Origin: Branchiostoma lanceolatum
Taxonomy: Eukaryota > Chordata > Leptocardii > Amphioxiformes > Branchiostomatidae
Direction of reading: 5' to 3'
Length of the DNA: 64,000 nt
NCBI RefSeq assembly: GCF_035083965.1
Contig: NC_089738.1
Location: 18,626,734-18,690,733 of the forward strand
In this document: piece after piece, positions 1 to 11,235 of the stretch
How positions within the stretch are numbered: the first letter of the stretch is position 1
Layout: every line of letters starts with the position of its first letter
Position numbers and translations under genes: made by a program
The notes under the pieces: generated by a model
Databases searched by the model: none
The model's input: only the letters and a program-made list of their open reading frames with translations
What the model was told of the DNA's origin: nothing

Positions 1-521
1 ACTGCTCGAACGGGGCTGGATCCCTGGCCCTCTGGATTCATGAAATTGCACATCTGCATATGGCAAAGCTTCAAAGCTATGGAAAAATGAACGACCTTGT
101 CTCAAACGCTCACATCGTAGTAGGAAACCCAACATTGGTCTTTGCTACCGAACATCTGATGAATATATATGACAGTTTAAACTTCTTCATTATCATTCAA
201 AGATTTCTAAAACCTCGCCTCGAATATTGGATCTCCCGTTGATGTCATCCTTGACAATGAGATTGTTCGGCCTTATTATGATAAGGCTGGTGACATTACT
301 GCTCGGTACGTAACATTAATGGGATCATATTCAGACATAAGTGTTGACATATGTATCGATTTTTTGCCTGAAAGCTGGTGAACTTCTCACGCATTGGGTA
401 TATTAGGGCTAAGATCTCTCCTCCTCTCCGTACTCCTACCATCCAGCTTCAAGACGTCGATACTGGTAAGTCTTCTTGCCTTACACTTCGCTCACATTTG
501 CACACGTACCTGTAAGGGTTG
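1..521 (+). other. Possible 3' exons of an upstream gene, otherwise unassigned
   Basis: Two short stretches read like coding exons. At about 210-310 an open frame gives GSPVDVILDNEIVRPYYDKA and ends near a GTACGT or GTAACA donor. At about 375-465 a second frame (LVNFSRIGYIRAKI and onward) ends in ACTG followed by GTAAGTC, a strong donor. If the donor after ARY is used the two join in phase 0. I recognise no domain, cannot place an acceptor for the first piece, and see no next exon before gene A. This could be the tail of a gene that starts before the window, or chance open frames. Confidence 0.22.
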
Positions 522-762
522 TTAAGCCCCCCTCTTACTGGACCTGCGGCACTCTGGCGGCTTTGCTGCGGCCGATCGAATTGACAAAGCACTCAACGAA
601 TTTCATCGACAAAAAGGAATCTTTTTAAGCTTTGTTGTCTTTTTGGTCATACATGTACGTTTTGAATGATATTCTCATTATGAAATCAAGGGTAACACAA
701 ATCCAGTTGAGGACGCAGCGACGCCGCCAGCGTGCCGCTGGTCCAGTGAGAGGGGAGCTTAA
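522..762. mobile_element. MITE with long inverted ends, family M1
   Basis: The ends are inverted copies: it opens with TTAAGCCCCCCTCTTACTGG and closes with the reverse complement of the same motif ending in GCTTAA. TTAA at both edges suggests a TTAA target duplication, as in piggyBac-type elements. Two further copies lie in introns of genes D (30579-30833) and E (41085-41335) in the opposite orientation. No coding capacity. Confidence 0.75.
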
Positions 763-766
763 GGGG

Positions 767-985
767 TGTAGTCCGGCCGGGTCCCGAAGCCAAAAATTTG
801 TCGCGGTAGACTGTCGGATACCGGGCGTTCGCACGATTAGCTCACGGAGTCTACCCGGGTCCTGGGTAGATGTAAGTCCGCGTTAAAGTCGCCCCGGGGC
901 CAAGCCGTGCTCAAATATAGCCCGGTAGTCACAGGGTGCCCCACGGAGCCACGTAGTGGGCACGCCCAAAAGTTAAATATGGATA
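767..985. repeat. Dispersed GC-rich repeat, family R1
   Basis: A GC-rich stretch containing TAGCCCGGTAG followed by GGGTGCCCCACGGAGCCACG. A related copy is at 57776-58015. No ORF or clear inverted ends. It abuts the M1 element and could be part of a larger composite repeat. The stretch from 986 to the gene A start holds no recognisable feature except presumed promoter and 5'UTR sequence. Confidence 0.5.
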
Positions 986-1259
986 ACTTATTTTTTGTTG
1001 TAGAAATATAGCTGGAACAGGCACTTCTCAGATCGCAGTGAAGCTTTTCTAGATTTTAATTTGATTCCAAACGGTCCCTTTACGCTCAGAGGAACCCTCC
1101 ATTAAGGCCTTATACGCTTTTTCTTTTTCTTCCTCTTAAGTCACCGTACGGCATAGATTTTCAGACAAACTTTGCTCTCAAACCTAGAGTGACTAGTGTC
1201 ATCGATAACAAGTTACGTCCACTCTTTCTAGATAAGTTCCTGACTTCAACCAGTCAACC

Positions 1260-4200
1260 ATGACTCCCTTCCTTCTGCTGTTGGTTGCCCTGGCAACGGC
1301 TTCGCCAGTGAAAAGGTACGTACTGAAAATTCATCTGACGTAACACATACAGTTGCAATTGCCTGTCACATTTGTAATGATCTATCTCTAGCTAGTACTA
1401 GTGGAAAATCGCAATAATCGTTAGCTTAGCTTGGACTGTTGTACCTTGTTGTGCGATATCCCATTTACGTATTGTGTCGTTACGCTGTCGTTTTATAATA
1501 TAGTACAAAACCGATGAAGTAATCTAATTTTGAAATTATGTTAATCACACAAAACTACATTATGGCAAAGGAACGCTTGTAGATATACATGTATGTACCT
1601 GTTCCCTTGGGTACAGAGTTTGGACCTATGCGTAGACTTACGTTTAGACTGTGTCTTTGTATTCGTCATAATCCGATGTTTGATTGTTTTCTTAAATATT
1701 TTAATTTCGATGCTGTATTAGTTGCGGCGAGGGTATATATTGCATTAATCTCGTCGCCACTTTGTCTCATAAAGTTATTTCACAATCTGTTTGATGTTTT
1801 GTGAATAATAAAAAGGAATCATCTAGTGGGTAAAGTGTTTGTTTTCTATTCAAGAGGTCCATGGTTCAGTATTGCTATCCAATCTTGGTCTTGTCGGCAG
1901 ATTCGCATTCCTGACGAAATGTTTCGCAATCCGTCACACGAGACCTTTTTTTCCGTCTCGACTGCAACATGAATTTTTTCTAAGCTTCAGAATCTTACCA
2001 GAAGTTTCAGGTTTTCTGTATGTTTTGCGCGCAGGCAGGCCCCTCCCCTGGACGCTGATGGGGACGGACATCTCACCATTATCGAGGTGGACAACGCCAT
2101 GGATCTGGACGTGGTCCTGGTGGCCTTGGACACCGATAGTAAGTACCGAACACTACACCTCATGTTGGCATGTGACGTCACATCCGTCCGCCTTGTGACC
2201 TCACATCCGTCCGCCATGTGACGCAAGCAGTTTGGTGGAGTCTGTGAAAGTGTAAACTTGTTGTCACAAAATCACATAGACTATCATTTGATCTCTTGCT
2301 AATACCTTAGGATTTTACCATGGTCAGTACTGACCGACGGAGGCCATATATACAATACCTCAGGAAAGAGTGTATTCGATAAATATAGATTATGATCGTG
2401 ACACGGTGTATTTCGTATCACTCGAGGTACTGGCCCGACCATGGGTCGGATCGCCCGACGGCCCTTCCGACAGCACTCAGTGTACGCAAAGTGCGTTCGA
2501 ATAATTCTATGGAAGCCGGTGGGACGCCCGTGTGATAACCCAAAATATCAACCGGTCCGAAACACGCGTATCGAACGTCATCACAAGTATGACACACACG
2601 TTATGATAGCGGCCTTTAATCTGCTTCATTCTTACCTACGTGCAAATATCCATATTTATCTCTTCGTTTTCTAACTGTAGACGATCAGCATTTCACCGTA
2701 GACCAGGCTCTCCAGTTTATCGACCACCACTACTTCAACGTCCTCGACACCAACCATGACCACCAGCTGAGCTTCCAGGAACTCCAAGCAGGGCTGACCC
2801 TGGATGACCTGTTCAACTTTTATGATCGCAACGGTATGCTAAAACATGAACTGTTTGTATCTAATGCAGACAACGGACGTTCCGACGCCAACTTTACCTA
2901 TACAAGCCCTGCAATATATCAATTCACAATAACTAATTATGTCGCTTTGAAAACATTCCCATTTTCCGTGAACATTCCAAGCTTTCGAAAGTATGTTCAA
3001 CATGTTCAAAGGCGTTTAAATTTCGGATAAGATATCTTGTCCGAGTATGTATTCGGTTACGCCCTTTATAAAACGTTAGGCAATTTTGTTCCAGAGTGCA
3101 AATTGCGTAAAAAATTCGAGGACTGCTCAACTTACTTGCAGTTATAGATATTTCTGTGCAGGCATCGCCGTGTTAAGCTAGTTCATGTTTCCCTCTTTCG
3201 TGTCTACAATCCTCAGGTGACGGGTTCCTGTACGGTACGGAGGCGGAGCGCATTTACGCCATGTACAACGCGGCGTACGGTCCCTCGGTCTTCACACCGG
3301 CCGTGTTCCAGACCGGCGGCCCCCTGGACGCTGACGGCGACGGACATCTGACCATCATTGAAGTGGACAACGCCATGGATCTGACTGAGGTCCTGGTAGC
3401 CTTGGACACCGACAGTACGTACCGAATGCCAAATGTTGACATTTTACACGAGTTTACACTTTTACGCCTTGCCTACGTCACATCCGTCCGCCATGTGACG
3501 TCACATCCCACCATCCGTCCACCATGTGACGTCACATCCTTTGGCCTTATGACGTCGAGTTTGGCGGTCTTTGAAAGTGTAAACCCATTTGTCCTCCATG
3601 TGACGTCACATCTTTCGGCCATCTGACGTCACGTCCGCCCGCCATGTGACGTCACATCCGTCCGCTAGGAGACGCATTGTCTCTCAAAATCGTTTGTTTT
3701 TGTTCTTTCCTTTGCTTAAAAGTCTGAAAAAATCTCACCTCATATGATTCGTTAGAAAATAGAATTTCTAGCTTTAGTCATCCTGCATAGCTGTGTTATA
3801 GACTTAAAGTCATAATGATCATGTAAGTGAAAACATCCAAGTTTACAAACTCTTCTTCTCCCTGTAGTGGACCAGCATTTCACCGTTGACCAGGCCCTAC
3901 AGTTTATCGACCACCACTACTTCAACGTCCTCGACACCAACCACGATCACCAGCTGAGCTTCCAAGAACTCCAGGCAGGGCTCACTCTGAACGACCTGTT
4001 CAACTTCTATGATCGCAACGGTATGCTAAAACATGAACTGTACCTACCTAATGCAGACAACAGGCGAGTTCAAGCCCACAAAAACATTGAAGACACACGT
4101 CATTTCCGTGACAATTTGAATGCGCTCGAATATTGAGGGAACTGCCTCCCAACTGTGATGCAGGCAGTTTTTTTTAATTCGCCGATTGCGCCTACGTAAT

Positions 4201-5411
4201 TAATCGGCGTTTGGATTTCAGATAGCCCTAAGCTTGTAGAGAAGTACGCATATCATTTGCACCTGCCCCCTCCCCCATCGTGAATTATGTCGTTGGACCA
4301 ATAACCGCCTTGTATATAACCTCCTTGGTTGGACGTACCAACCTCCTTGGGCGTACTCAACGCCGAGATATTTTTTGAAAACCACCCTTGTTTCCGTATT
4401 TTTTTCAATCCTCAGGTGACGGATTCCTGTATGGTGCGGAGGCAGAGCGCATCTACGCCCTGTACAACGCGGCGTACGGACCCTCGCGCAAGCGCAGACA
4501 GACCCCTCCCCTGGACGCTGATGGCGACGGACATCTCACCATTATCGAGGTGGACAACGCCATGGACCTGGATGTGGTCCTGGTGGCCTTGGACACCGAC
4601 AGTACGTACCAAATGCTACATGTTATGTTGGCATTTTAGACGAGTTGAATCTTTTGCAGACAAGAGGCGCGCGTCATATCCTTCGGCCATGTGACGTCAC
4701 ATCCGTCGGCCATGTGACGTCACATCCGTTTGCCATACGACGTCACATCGGCCCAACATACAGCGTCACATCCGTCCGCCAAAAAAATCGCTCTATTTTG
4801 TTCGATCTCTTGTTAGTATGTCTGAAAAAGTCCCATCAGATGAAATGCATTACAAAATCAAATTATTAGCTTTAGCCATCCAGTATGCCTGCGTTTTAGC
4901 CATGTGAGTGTGAGCATCCACAATCTAAAACTCTTACTCCCCCCCCCGTAGATGACCAGCATTTCACCGTTGACCAGGCCCTGCAGTTTATTGACCACCA
5001 CTACTTCAACGTCCTCGACACCAACCATGACCACCAGCTGAGCTTCCAGGAACTCCAAGCAGGGCTGACCCTGGATGACCTGTTCAACTTTTATGATCGC
5101 AACGGTACGTTTGGACGTAAACTTTACCTATACAAGCCCTGCAATAGATGAAGTCAAATTTATAAATACGAGATGTGATGTTGCGTTTCTAGAGAGAAAA
5201 TGTGAAGTACGAATTTCAACAATCATTTTGAGAACTGCACATCTCCCCTAGCCTGATTTCATCTCGAGATTTAGACGTCGCAGAGGTGTTTTTTTCACCT
5301 TACACTTGTTTCAATATTCCTTGTTCTCAATCCTCAGGAGACGGGTTCCTGTACGGTACGGAGGCAGACCGCATCTACGCCATGTACAACGCGGCGTACG
5401 GGGGGAACTGA
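1260..5411 (+). CDS. Gene A: secreted 12-EF-hand protein (three modules of four)
   Basis: Coding exons: 1260-1315, 2035-2138, 2681-2833, 3217-3414, 3868-4020, 4416-4601, 4952-5104 and 5338-5411 (stop 5409-5411). They total 1077 nt, encoding 358 residues, with all junctions GT/AG and in phase. Exon 1 is a signal peptide, MTPFLLLLVALATASPVKR, with a dibasic end followed by Gln. The module DADGDGHLTIIE, DTDNDQHFTVDQ, DTNHDHQLSFQE, DRNGDGFLYGTE recurs three times. Loops 1, 5 and 9 and loops 3, 7 and 11 lie within exons. Loops 2, 4, 6, 8, 10 and 12 are split by phase-1 introns. Loops 2, 6 and 10 have Gln instead of Glu at position 12. Exon 6 adds an internal RKRR-Q site in front of the third module. 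The role is probably Ca2+ binding in the secretory pathway or outside the cell; no orthologue is recognised. It is a paralogue of genes D-G. The start is the only ATG in frame with the leader. Confidence 0.87.
2170..2224. repeat. CRE-containing minisatellite, gene A intron 2
   Basis: About two units of a roughly 23 bp motif built on CATGTGACGTCACATCCGTC, just after exon 2. It contains one perfect TGACGTCA octamer (2172-2179) and one variant, TGACCTCA. Sister arrays occupy the matching introns after exons 4 and 6. Confidence 0.7.
2390..2640. repeat. Dispersed repeat, family R2
   Basis: The segment from about 2475 (GCAAAGTGCGTTCGAATAAT) through ATAACCCAAAATATCAACCG and TCGAACGTCATC recurs at 8361-8460 inside the broken exon copy of gene B. 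No coding capacity and no ends mapped. Confidence 0.5.
3474..3668. repeat. CRE-containing minisatellite, gene A intron 4
   Basis: The longest of three arrays of the CATGTGACGTCACATCCGTC unit. It includes five perfect TGACGTCA palindromes plus degenerate units, interrupted by non-repeat sequence around 3545-3590. The octamer is the consensus CREB/ATF site, but nothing here shows that it is bound. Confidence 0.75.
4686..4785. repeat. CRE-containing minisatellite, gene A intron 6
   Basis: Third array of the same unit, with two perfect TGACGTCA octamers and decayed neighbours. It follows exon 6 as the other arrays follow exons 2 and 4, so it was probably copied together with the exon module. Confidence 0.7.
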
Positions 5412-5550
5412 CCAGTGTAAAGGCGACCATTGTATCACCAGAAACAAATCAGCACTAAATGGCAACTTGCATACCTACACACCTACCTAGTTTCTCATCC
5501 AGACTTTGTCGTAGTGAGGACAAGGTAAATATTGTGTCGGTCAGACTTGC

Positions 5551-5556
5551 ATTAAA
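5551..5556 (+). promoter_or_regulatory. Probable poly(A) signal of gene A
   Basis: ATTAAA, about 140 bases after the gene A stop, followed by a second ATTAAA. No AATAAA occurs nearer the stop. It would give a 3'UTR of about 160-170 bases. Confidence 0.45.
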
Positions 5557-5579
5557 CAGATTAAAAGGAATTTTGCCGA

Positions 5580-6632
5580 AATTCATTCTTTGCTTTCGTC
5601 TCTTCATTTATTTAAAAGAATTTTAAGAAAAAAACTTAAAAAAACTTGACCATACCAAACCCAAGCTATCTTAGATTTAAACGATATCAGAAATGGGAGT
5701 TCTATTATAGTACCAACGGAGACCGACAGGGACCCCTAATCTAATACTTTCATCGATGGTTCAAGACTGTGCCTCATACCAAATGTCATTTTTAAGCCAC
5801 AGCTTCTTCAGTTATGCTATTCAACCACAGACACCGTTACGTTACCAAATGCAAATATCCTTCTTGGCAAATGTGATAGAATCTATACGAGTGAAAGCAA
5901 AGTAAGTCAGGTCATATTTGAACTGATATAGGTAACCATAAAGTACCACAGTATATCTAAACCCCATCATCCACATTTTGTATGAATGAATGGTTTTTAG
6001 CAAGAGATATGGTTACATTGCAGATAAATGCTGAACTTCAAACAATGTACAATATTCTATAAACCACAAGGAGAATTGTAGTGTTAGTTAGCGTCACTGA
6101 AACAGTAGTATCAAAGTAACAACCATGGTATCTGCGACAGAAAAAATATAACGTTTGGAAAGTTTTTCTCATAATGACTTTGAAAACGTCTATAGCCAAG
6201 CAACACGGCGGACGTCAAATTACGACGTCATAGTCATGTGACTGCGGCTTTATATCTTAGCAACGCGGGGGGCACCGAATTACGTCAAAGTTATCATGAA
6301 GAGGTGTGGAAAAGAATAATTCTGACGCCCAGAATCTATCCTATCCCAGCCCCGGATCGCCCCAACAATCGGCTTCACACGAAATAAGATGCCCACCGTC
6401 CCCGTTTAGAATGTAGACACACGGGCATACACGCCGAAAACTATACCTGCCCAGCGCGTACGTGGATCAGATATGAGCTGCAAACAGTGCAGGTCATGTG
6501 ACGTCAGTTCCGGTGACACACACCCGTCTTCCCCTCGCACGTCATCAAAAACAAGCAATAACGGTGATAATAAACACGCAGTTCTTTCTTATTTGTGTCA
6601 TTTCGACTACTGCGTTCAGAATCGTGAACACC
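5580..6632. other. Intergenic region between genes A and B, presumed gene B promoter
   Basis: No exon-like ORF or clear transposon seen. A perfect CRE palindrome TGACGTCA lies at 6499-6506, about 130 bases before the gene B ATG. Further TACGTCA and TACGACGTCA motifs lie at about 6200-6290. No convincing TATA box. Confidence 0.4.
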
Positions 6633-9600
6633 ATGTGGTCAGTTCTACTCCTCTGTTTGGCGTGGTGTTGCCAGGACGCCACGGCGGCTGCTGTTCCAAG
6701 GGCTTTGGAAGGTTAGTCATAGCCTGGGAAAGCCCTATTCATACTTGGGCCTACATTTAAGTTCGTTTTATATTGATATTTCTTTTTGTAGGTAAAGTTT
6801 ACGCCCATGTAAGTTATTTTTTCGGTTCGATAACGAGGCTGCACAACGGTGGGTCAACGTAATATTTTTTCTTCGCAAACCTTAACCACGCTATTCTAGC
6901 GTCAGTTCGCTCCTAGATCGCTTCGCTTTATAACAGCCCGGCTCCGCTTACAACAGAAACGATCAAAATCTAAATGTAAGCGTAAAATATACACGAGAGC
7001 TCTGATTGGCTACGGTCGTAATGGCGGTTCTCTGTAACGGCATGGTAAGTGTGTTCAAACAGGGATTCTGAAATTCAACACTGCTTCTATAAAGATATTC
7101 GATACCCTGGGTGACTACTATCACGTACACTCCTGCCTCACACGAGGACGTTACCATGGCAACGTGAGACCCTTGCGTATCGACTAGCGACCTGGTAGGG
7201 GCGAGGGGAAGTCGGGAGGGTTCCTGGCTAATATTTGCTAACGCGCGCACAGTATGATGTACTTTAGGGTAACGATCGGCATTAAGAACAAACAGGACAG
7301 GAAGCTTCGCTGTCCGACATTTGCTCTGATGATTGCTGCATTTGCTGTTAACGTTAATAATTTCTCTTTTATTAAGAGATAATGGCTGAACAGTTGCAAC
7401 TACTCTCAGAAAAGTGATTTCAACATTTTAGATTTCAAGTTAGACGTATGTATTTACTAGATGTACACGAACAATAAAGTTTTGCATACATTTTGAGAGA
7501 GCACCTTTTCTATGTTTTTTGGTTACCTTGTTTATTTGTTTTTGGTGTCTCCGTATTTGTCCTAACGTTCATAAATTGTGTGATAGTCCAAATATCCAGT
7601 GTCCAGTACATTTAACAAAGCTTTTTTGAAGATGATGTAATACCGAATGATGAGCTATTCAAAAAGCAGATTCAGGCAAGAAATGGTATCCCCTTTTATC
7701 ACTTTGCTTCGGTCAGCAGGGTCCGAATCCTTGTGCCCCCCTGTCTGTGCCATCTGGTGCCCTTTCGGCCACGTTCAAGATGACAACGGCTGTGACACGT
7801 GCACCTGTAACGACGGTAAGGCAGTACAAGCTGATATCCATCCTATAAACGAATTCACACCTATAAAGGAATAAATAAACCTCAGTGGTCTAAAAAAACT
7901 GCTCACATCACATGGAGATTACATCATTTTTTATAACGTTCGAACACGATCTAAGAACGTTCGAACATGCTTTGCGCAGAACATTCGAACACCTCTATAA
8001 TGTTCGAACGCGTTCGAATGTTGGGTTCGATTCCTGGCATTTCTGTCTAAACTTTGTATCCTTTGGAAAGACTCTTCATTTTACTCACTCTATCCAGGTG
8101 TTAATGAAGACCAGAATTCAATAGGGGAGCTCGATTTGAAAAAAAGAAGAAAAAGACACACGTGGTTGGTGGAAAGGTTTGGGCCCCCTCCTCCAACACC
8201 GCGCCCAACCTGACACAGCTTGTTAATAACCCACTGCTACTTTTACCTCAGAAAGGCCTTGGACATGGACTGTAAAATATATACAAGTATAAAGGGCATG
8301 TATCAATTTTTTTCAGCCCAGACACTTTGCAGCCCGGTCATGTGTGAGATGTACTGTCCGCACGCGAAGTGCGTTCGGATGATTCAATAGAAGCCCGTGT
8401 GATAACCCAAAATATCACCCGGCCAGGAACACCCGTATCGAACATTATCGCGGCCTAGGTATGGTATGAATGCTAGTATAAATAGCATTTATTTATTTCT
8501 CAGCCCAGACGCTGTGCAGCCCTGTGATGTGTGAGATGTACTGTCCGGCCGGCTTCGCGCAGGACGAGAACGGATGTGAAGTCTGCAGCTGCGACGACTG
8601 TAAGTGCCGTTGTGTAGTTAATTACGTGACGTCACCAGCACATTCGCCGAAATGTTGAATTTCAGCGAATCGTAACCGAAGCGTCCTCAGAATCCATTGA
8701 TCGTCCCTCACTATCTTTAGTCAGCAATATTGGGTGTACATGATCAAACATTGAAAAGATTGCTACTAAAACATACACACAGAATACATTTGAGTCACTA
8801 TTAACCAAAGACAAAAGGGCACAAATAGCAGACAATATTCGTTGGCTTGACGCCCTCTTCATCGAGATGAACATCTTTTGTGAACTTGACACTTTTATCA
8901 CTTCTACGGAACAAATAAAAAAAAAGATAAAACCTGAGACTTTTCAACCAACAAGAAATAATGTTAACTCACCGAACTATTGATCGATGCCCATCTTCAG
9001 GAATGGTGACCCGCTCGTTTCAGTCACGTGACCTTACAAACACGTGACGTCAGTGATACGTCAGACGTTAATATGGTACACCTTCTCTTCCAGCTGGATC
9101 AAAGTGCCCGCCGGTGCTGTGCGACATCTGGTGTCCCAACGGTCACGTGCAGGACGACAACGGTTGCGACACGTGCACGTGTAACGGTATGACGTCACAG
9201 CAATCCCTTACTCTTCAAGCAGAGGTTGGCGGAGAAGATATTTTTGTGACATCTTTATCATATGCATGCCCGGTACCTGTCGGCATTTTGTGAAGAGTGA
9301 TGACAAAAAAGGGGCATATGATAAAAAGGTCACAATCTTCTCCACTAAACTCTGCTGGGATAGTGCCCATCCTTTGCTTGAATACGCTAAGGGGCACAAT
9401 GATACTTAGCAAGGATGTATTGACAATAATGGAAAAAAATGCAACATCAGCGTGTCATAATTTTTCCGAGAACATTCCAGGTCCTACCAACTCACCCCGC
9501 GCAGTAGCACGATACTCTTAGTGTCCAAAAATCCAGTTCCAACATTTTCTATTCGTCGGAACAGCACGACGAAACTCCGACTTTGAAAACAATAGCGTCA

Positions 9601-10085
9601 TTTTGCTGCTGATGACTTCAGATTAGGGACAGACACGTCATACTACATTTTCAAGAAAAGAGCTCCTCCTAGCGTTAAAGTGGCTAAAACCTCCGGTAGA
9701 CGCAAAACAGACTCCTGCGCCTGCGTGTTATAGTGACCTTTTTTACCTCTATAAGAAAACTTGATACTTGTTGTACTCTAGTCCACCAGCTACACCTTCG
9801 AATCGAGGGAAATTCACAATGTTTTTTTCGCTCCTTTTTTATAAGTACATGTCATAGAAATCTTTTATGTTTTCTAACAATGTTTGCAGCCGCGCCGGTG
9901 TGCCCACAAGTGTTTTGCGGCTGGCTCTGGTGTCCGAGCGGATTCCTGCAGGACGAGAACGGGTGTGACACGTGCCGCTGCAACTGTACGTTGGATTTTC
10001 TTCACTCTTTTTTTTTTCATTCATTTCCAAAGCAAATTCCATGGAAAAGAAAAGCATGGCACCCAAAAAGGTTTATCTTTCCATA

Positions 10086-10148
<63 letters not shown>

Positions 10149-10492
10149 TAATCTATCTATCTATCTATCCACCCATCAATCCATCCATCTAATAATAGTA
10201 TATTTGTGGACGCTTCAACTCGTTGAACAGAGTTTGATTATGTATGTGAATGTATGAAATAATAGTCTCTCTCTCGCTCTCTCTACCTGGTAGATGGCAC
10301 TGTTTTTTTACTGTTCCAGTTTGTATGATGTGACACTGCCAGCCAGAAGAAGTCCAGTTTCGGTCGAATCACTCAAACTTTCAGCTACTTTTGCATCCAC
10401 CATAGAGGTCCGGTGAAGACAACTAATACTAGTACACGTTTGTTCCATTTGTTTTGTACAATTATCCAGATGGCGACCTCATTGTCGGGTAA
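6633..10492 (+). CDS. Gene B: secreted protein with four antistasin-like domains
   Basis: Exons: 6633-6711, 7720-7815, 8504-8599, 9094-9186, 9890-9985 and 10470-10492 (stop 10490-10492). They total 483 nt, encoding 160 residues; every intron is phase 1. Exon 1 encodes a signal peptide (MWSVLLLCLAWCCQDATAAA). Each of exons 2-5 encodes one compact domain of pattern C-P-x-V-x(0-1)-C-x(2-3)-W/Y-C-P-x-G-x-x-Q-D-x-N-G-C-x-x-C-x-C. This is the antistasin-like fold of leech and other invertebrate serine-protease inhibitors. The last exon adds only a short tail (YGDLIVG). The family usually acts outside the cell on trypsin- or factor Xa-like proteases; the target here is unknown. Reactive-site residues cannot be assigned with confidence. 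Symmetric phase-1 exons make domain gain by exon duplication easy, and a broken extra copy of exon 3 sits just upstream of it. A WAP-type fold is less likely given the cysteine spacing. Confidence 0.87.
8287..8360 (+). pseudogene. Broken duplicate of gene B exon 3
   Basis: An imperfect copy of 30 bases of intron, the TTTCAG acceptor and the first 44 coding bases of exon 3 (matching 8474-8547). It breaks off after ATGTACTGTCCG and runs into repeat family R2 (8361-8460). Reading on in frame reaches a TAG soon after, so inclusion of this exon would truncate the protein. Confidence 0.75.
9205..9410. mobile_element. Small fold-back element in gene B intron 4
   Basis: The left arm (about 9205-9265, including GAGAAGATATTTTTGTGAC and TTTATCATATGC) is an imperfect inverted copy of the right arm (about 9310-9400, including GCATATGATAAAAAGGTCAC and AATCTTCTCC). 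It fits a MITE of about 200 bp. No coding capacity. Confidence 0.55.
10085..10195. repeat. (ATCA)n and (ATCT)n microsatellite
   Basis: About sixteen tandem ATCA units followed by ATCT units, in gene B intron 5 about 100 bases after the exon 5 donor. Confidence 0.95.
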
Positions 10493-10584
10493 GCTGCATC
10501 ACGTGACTGCCGACGTGACGTCACCATGACAACCAGCAACAAGATTACGACGTTCGGTCCAGCTGAAAATGTTTACATTATATT

Positions 10585-10590
10585 AATAAA
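10585..10590 (+). promoter_or_regulatory. Poly(A) signal of gene B
   Basis: AATAAA about 95 bases after the gene B stop, giving a short 3'UTR. Confidence 0.65.
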
Positions 10591-10609
10591 GGCTTCATCG
10601 CTGATATGA

Positions 10610-11235
10610 TGAGCTCAGTCTGCAATTCGTGATTACTGTTTGTTCACATTCTATCACTCCCTGTGAGTACATGACAGTATGTCTGAGTTTGTCTGTCTGT
10701 GTGTGTGTCTATATATATATGTGTGTATGTATGTGAGTGTTTGTGGATGTCTGGATATATGTGTGTGTGTGTTTGTGTGTGTGTGTGCGTGTGTGTAAGT
10801 GTGTTTGTCTTTGTGTGTGTTTTGAGAATCTAGACAGGCGTAAAAAAAAGCGGAAGTTCCGTGTAGTTGACCTGAAGAAGACGCGTCATCACTTTCCCTT
10901 CTTCTTCTTCTTCACACTGAGCGGTGCGCGCAAACCTCACTGAGTTTGGCCATAGGGCTCTGGCACGGTTGGGGTGGGTTGGGGTGGTAGGGGGTACTTT
11001 TGTATGGAGGGGGGTGGTCGCTAGTTTCTTCATTTGGCTCCTCAAGGGGTAGGGGCGCTACTCCGTGTCTGCCACCCTCCAGCTGGGTGCCGGTGAGTAC
11101 CCGTAGCCCTAGGCTACAAATTAAAAATAGAAGATAATTGCGAGGTCAGGTCTGTGAACAGAACACGACGAGCTGTGCACTTGCACGGCTCCAGAGTTTG
11201 GCATTGTCAGAATTCTTCCGGCCACAAGTCTTGTC
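10610..11235. other. Gene B to gene C intergenic region with (GT)n repeat
   Basis: A TG-rich microsatellite runs from about 10686 to 10825. It is followed by a CTTCTTCTTC tract and a G-rich segment (10965-11050). No exon recognised. It should contain the promoter of gene C; I see no TATA box at a convincing distance. Confidence 0.6.

Noticed and set aside
10840..10870. AAGCGGAAGTTCCGTGT resembling 11393-11410 inside gene C
   Set aside because: Only about 17 bases match and the flanks do not; treated as chance, unlike the 105-base relic downstream of gene C.
10737..10943. Cys/Val-rich frame before gene C
   Set aside because: Translation of the (GT)n microsatellite.
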